Origin: Chiayiivirga sp.
Lineage (GTDB): Bacteria; Pseudomonadota; Gammaproteobacteria; Xanthomonadales; Xanthomonadaceae
NCBI GenBank assembly: GCA_022647565.1
Contig: JALCLA010000005.1
Span: 123,440-187,439 of the forward strand
Reading direction: 5' to 3'
DNA length: 64,000 bases
Part shown: in pieces, positions 61,632 through 64,000 of the stretch
How positions within the stretch are numbered: the first letter of the stretch is position 1
Layout of the letters: each line of letters begins with the position of its first letter
Notes under the pieces: generated by a model
Database searches by the model: none
What the model saw: the letters and a program-made list of their open reading frames with translations, nothing else
What the model was told of the DNA's origin: nothing
Program-made: the position numbers and the translations under genes

Positions 61632-62534
61632 CTAGGTGTCCCGAAGGAACACGTCGGCGCATGCCCGCAAGGTTGCATCGTGGATGTCGAGCACCTTGCG
61701 CAGCGGGCTCTGGTAGCCGCCGGCCAGATTCCATGCCACCGGCAGGCCGATGCTCCGACAGGTTTCGAAGACAAGCCGGTCGCGCTGCGCCAGTTGCGCG
61801 CTGTTGAGCCAGCCTCCGAGCGGATCATCGATGTGCGGATCGGCGCCCGCTTGATACAACAAGACCTCGCAGTCGGCGAAGCGTCGCACCAGCGAGGGTA
61901 TGGCGCCCAGGAAGGCGTCGGCTTGGTTCGGCGATCCGTACTCGGCCCCGGCGGTGTAGTGCGCGATGCCCTGCAATCCGAAGTGACGCAGGATCTGGTC
62001 GGTGCCATCGCCGTAGTGCTGATCGAAATCCAGGATACCCACGCGCCGCGCCGCGCCCTCATCCTGCAGCGCCCGGGCCGCGACGATCAGACCGTTGAAG
62101 GTGCAGAAGCCGCTGGCCGAGCCATGCCGGGCGTGATGAAACCCCGATACCGGCGCCACGGCCACGAAGCCATTGGCACGCGCGGCGCGGGCCGCGGCCA
62201 GCATTGCGCCGGAGGTCCACGGCAAGGCGTTCGCCACGGCCATCGAGCGATTGCCGAAGCCGTTGCTGATCTGGCCCGACAGGATGCCGTCGACAAACGA
62301 GGGTGCATGCGCGAGCGCCAGTTGCTCGCGCGTGGCCGGATCGAAACGCGGGAACTCGAGTGCCACGCCCATTTGTTTCCAGCTATCGACCACGGCACGC
62401 GGCTTGCCGGCACTGGGCGAGAAGCTCTGCGCATCGGCCACCATGCGCGCGTCGTAGTACACAGGAAGCGCGGCCAGGCCGGCGCTCCGGGATGTGGCAT
62501 TCGTGGCTGCGGCAGCGGCGGGCTCGTTGGGCAT
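61632..62534 (-). CDS. Histone deacetylase/acetylpolyamine amidohydrolase family protein
   Basis: A 300-residue Zn-dependent arginase-fold deacetylase. Active-site parts are VSGFHHARHGSASGFCTFNG (tandem His), ILDFDQHYGDGTDQIL (Zn Asp and His), and YQAGADPHIDDPLGG (second Zn Asp), then NLAGGYQ (GGY). Length and motifs fit the class II HDAC-like bacterial group (AcuC/AphA relatives). It would remove acetyl groups from a protein lysine or a polyamine. It follows the unknown gene at 62548 by 13 bp and is likely in the same transcript. Confidence 0.88.
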   Translation of the reverse strand: MPNEPAAAAATNATSRSAGLAALPVYYDARMVADAQSFSPSAGKPRAVVDSWKQMGVALEFPRFDPATREQLALAHAPSFVDGILSGQISNGFGNRSMAVANALPWTSGAMLAAARAARANGFVAVAPVSGFHHARHGSASGFCTFNGLIVAARALQDEGAARRVGILDFDQHYGDGTDQILRHFGLQGIAHYTAGAEYGSPNQADAFLGAIPSLVRRFADCEVLLYQAGADPHIDDPLGGWLNSAQLAQRDRLVFETCRSIGLPVAWNLAGGYQSPLRKVLDIHDATLRACADVFLRDT

Positions 62535-62547
62535 GGGCAGCGTTCCC

Positions 62548-63180
62548 TCAGGCCGCCGACTTCAAGGTGACATCGGCCAGCAAGAGCAGGCGTTCGGCCA
62601 TGCCGAGGCCGCCTTCCTCGCTGGCGGTGGCGCGCTCGCGCGCGACGCCCTTGCCCGAGTAATGCGCCAAGGCGTCGCCATGCACGCCAAAGCGGACTTC
62701 GCCCAGACGCCAGGTCCGCCCGGTGAGTTCGTTGAAGCGCGTGGCGCGCTCCATCGCAGCCAGCACCAGCTCATCCTGCAGGCGCTGGGTTTCCGCCACC
62801 AGCACCTGCGGCGGCAGGGAGAAATCCACGCGCGGCGACTGGGTCGCGAGGCCACTGCCGCTGGCGTGGCGGCCGCGCTCCTCCAGGTTGTGGTTCTCCT
62901 CCAGCCCGACGCGCGTGTGGGCGCGCAGCAGCACGCGCTCGTAGCCCGAGTCGTCGCGGGTGCGTTCGATCGATGAGATCGTCCAGTCGCCGCGGATACA
63001 GCTGGTCAACGCCCGCAGCACGCGCGACTCCCGCGCGCCGTGATCGGCATCGGTGGCATCGACCAGTGCGACGCCCTCGACGCCGATCCCCACGCTGGTG
63101 CGCGGCACGATGCGGCTGGAACTGAGGCGGAAGCACAGGCTGTCGTCGCTGTAATCCGCGGCGGACTGATGGCGGGTCAT
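62548..63180 (-). CDS. Conserved hypothetical protein
   Basis: A 210-residue soluble protein with no signal peptide or membrane segment. I do not recognise it. It has an N-terminal beta-rich part (DDSLCFRLSSSRIVPRTSVG), GVALVDATDADHGARESRVL in the middle, a repeated beta/charged region (SIERTRDDSGYERVLLRAHT, RVGLEENHNLEERGRHASGS), and a helix with QVLVAETQRLQDELVLAAME. The long, well-composed frame and coupling to the deacetylase gene support a real gene. A role with the deacetylase cannot be inferred further. Confidence 0.7.
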   Translation of the reverse strand: MTRHQSAADYSDDSLCFRLSSSRIVPRTSVGIGVEGVALVDATDADHGARESRVLRALTSCIRGDWTISSIERTRDDSGYERVLLRAHTRVGLEENHNLEERGRHASGSGLATQSPRVDFSLPPQVLVAETQRLQDELVLAAMERATRFNELTGRTWRLGEVRFGVHGDALAHYSGKGVARERATASEEGGLGMAERLLLLADVTLKSAA

Positions 63181-63293
63181 GGCGTGTCCACTTCGGCGGG
63201 AAGTCCATGGAACCCGGCTTGCGTCTCAGGCCTTGAGACAAGGCTGATGCGAGATGGCGAACAATTGTGTCGGTGCTGGTTGGCGCCCCGGAT

Positions 63294-63650
63294 TCAGGTC
63301 CCGCGGTACCGGCACCCAGAGGTGCAAGTCTCATGCACGACGACTTCCGACAGCAGCGGCAGCGCCGGCTTGAGTCGCTCCCAGATCCAGATTGCGAGGC
63401 GCTCACTGGTCGGGTTGTCGAGCCCGTCGATGTCGTTGAGGTAGTGGTGGTCGAGCTGCTCGTACAGCGGCCTGAAGGCCGACTTCACCTCGGCGAAATC
63501 CATCACCCAGCCGCTCTCGCTGCCCAGTTCGCCCGACACGTGCAGCTCGATGCGGAATGAATGCCCATGCAGCCGTGCGCACTTGTGCCCCGGCGGCACG
63601 TGCGGCAGGCGATGTGCGGCTTCGACCGTGAAGACCTTGAAGATGTCCAT
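63294..63650 (-). CDS. queD: 6-carboxy-5,6,7,8-tetrahydropterin synthase
   Basis: A 118-residue T-fold enzyme making 6-carboxytetrahydropterin from dihydroneopterin triphosphate for queuosine synthesis. It shows [20 protein letters not shown], the catalytic Cys in [12 protein letters not shown] with Zn His residues in HGH, the active Asp-His in LDHHYLND, and [28 protein letters not shown] ends it. Full length and intact. No other que gene is in view. Confidence 0.94.
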   Translation of the reverse strand: MDIFKVFTVEAAHRLPHVPPGHKCARLHGHSFRIELHVSGELGSESGWVMDFAEVKSAFRPLYEQLDHHYLNDIDGLDNPTSERLAIWIWERLKPALPLLSEVVVHETCTSGCRYRGT

Positions 63651-63957
63651 GCGGTGATTCTAGCTCGCAGGCCCGCCGGGCTCCGTCAGCGCCTTGCGAT
63701 TCGCAAGCGTTTCGATCGAGTCGAGATCGGTCGGAGGTTCGACCACCGCTGGGTGACGCGCGACGGCTCGATCATTGCCTGCCCGATCGGCAACCCGTGG
63801 CGCCGCATGTTCGATGTCGGTGGCAGTGGCCCGAGTGCAGAACTCAGGGATGGCCAGTCTTGCGTTCCGCCTTCGCCACAGGACACGCCGACCTGGCCAC
63901 GGAAACCGGCAAGCACCAAGCCGACCCGCCGCAACACGCTGAATATAAAGGCAAAAA
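63651..63957. other. 307-bp stretch before the tRNA
   Basis: No convincing gene is seen; open frames on both strands lack recognisable domains. The last bases before the tRNA 3' end are AT-rich (GAATATAAAGGCAAAAA), a possible termination zone for the leftward tRNA transcript. Confidence 0.4.
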
Positions 63958-64000
63958 TGGTGGCTATGGGTGGACTCGAACCACCGACCTCGGCATTATG
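63958..64000 (-). tRNA. tRNA-Met (CAT), 3' part
   Basis: On the minus strand the sequence runs from the anticodon CAT (64000-63998) and AA of the anticodon loop. It continues through the variable region AGGTC, the T arm GGTGG-TTCGAGT-CCACC, the acceptor CATAGCC, discriminator A and an encoded CCA ending at 63958. It matches elongator tRNA-Met of gammaproteobacteria. The 5' half lies beyond the window, so cove-type confirmation is not possible here. Confidence 0.85.

Noticed and set aside
63686..64000. Plus-strand frame continuing into GGLEPPTSAL-like sequence at the right edge
   Set aside because: That ending is the familiar artefact of translating across the antisense of a tRNA; the tRNA explains it.

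Overview
The window is high-GC gammaproteobacterial chromosome, most likely from the Lysobacterales (Xanthomonadales). This rests on gene content and order (atpI-BEFHAGDC followed by glmU, a YajQ-family protein, a REP-associated tyrosine transposase), on repeat families familiar from that order, and on a secreted protein ending in an F-x-x-GFE tail. No ribosomal RNA is present to confirm the taxon. A partial tRNA-Met lies at the right edge.

Layout. 1-1.6 kb: the end of yajQ, an array of four 99-bp tandem repeats, and a DDAH-type amidinohydrolase. 1.6-22.6 kb: a dispersed but apparently complete reductive pyrimidine-degradation pathway. It comprises beta-alanine:pyruvate transaminase, CoA-acylating malonate-semialdehyde dehydrogenase, N-carbamoyl-beta-alanine amidohydrolase, PreT, PreA, an NCS1 permease and dihydropyrimidinase. 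Accessory DNA repeatedly interrupts it: a two-gene ATPase/Toprim module on the opposite strand, a broken GxxExxY cassette between inverted repeats, a Ser/Thr kinase, and a scarred mobile zone. The mobile zone (17.0-21.2 kb) holds REP-like elements, a 242-bp tandem duplication, an RHS remnant with a toxin-like tail and a DUF5076 gene, an IS66 remnant, and a RAYT element with perfect 22-bp inverted ends.

22.6-33.1 kb is mostly metabolic and stress genes: a DMT exporter, NRDE, MOSC, a sterol-desaturase-family hydroxylase, an alcohol dehydrogenase, bioD, free-methionine-sulfoxide reductase, a TfoX C-terminal protein, a beta-propeller diguanylate cyclase and a LOG-family protein. A 657-bp near-palindromic repeat fills the gap before bioD. 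33.2-38.2 kb is an RND efflux operon (adaptor, permease, TetR regulator) with a palindromic operator. glmS follows convergently. 40.3-47.7 kb is an ABC export operon (HlyD adaptor, MacB-like ATPase, two FtsX-like permeases) with its own sigma-54 response regulator and histidine kinase; a good -24/-12 promoter sits just upstream. 48.8-57.8 kb is the ATP synthase operon plus glmU, with a small lipoprotein-like gene inserted between atpG and atpD. 57.9-60.6 kb encodes cyclic-nucleotide-binding/FHA, FHA and STAS proteins. The end holds a MAPEG protein, a phasin, a deacetylase-family enzyme, an unknown protein and QueD.

The most novel-looking signal is the RHS tail. Beyond an in-frame TAA, the RHS frame stays open for 91 codons, reads as a GIY-YIG-like toxin domain, and ends in a 4-nt overlap with the DUF5076 gene, which suggests that DUF5076 is the cognate immunity protein. 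Several conserved genes carry small indels in GC-rich stretches (RND permease, MacB-like ATPase, cNMP/FHA protein). Assembly error is as likely as real decay.
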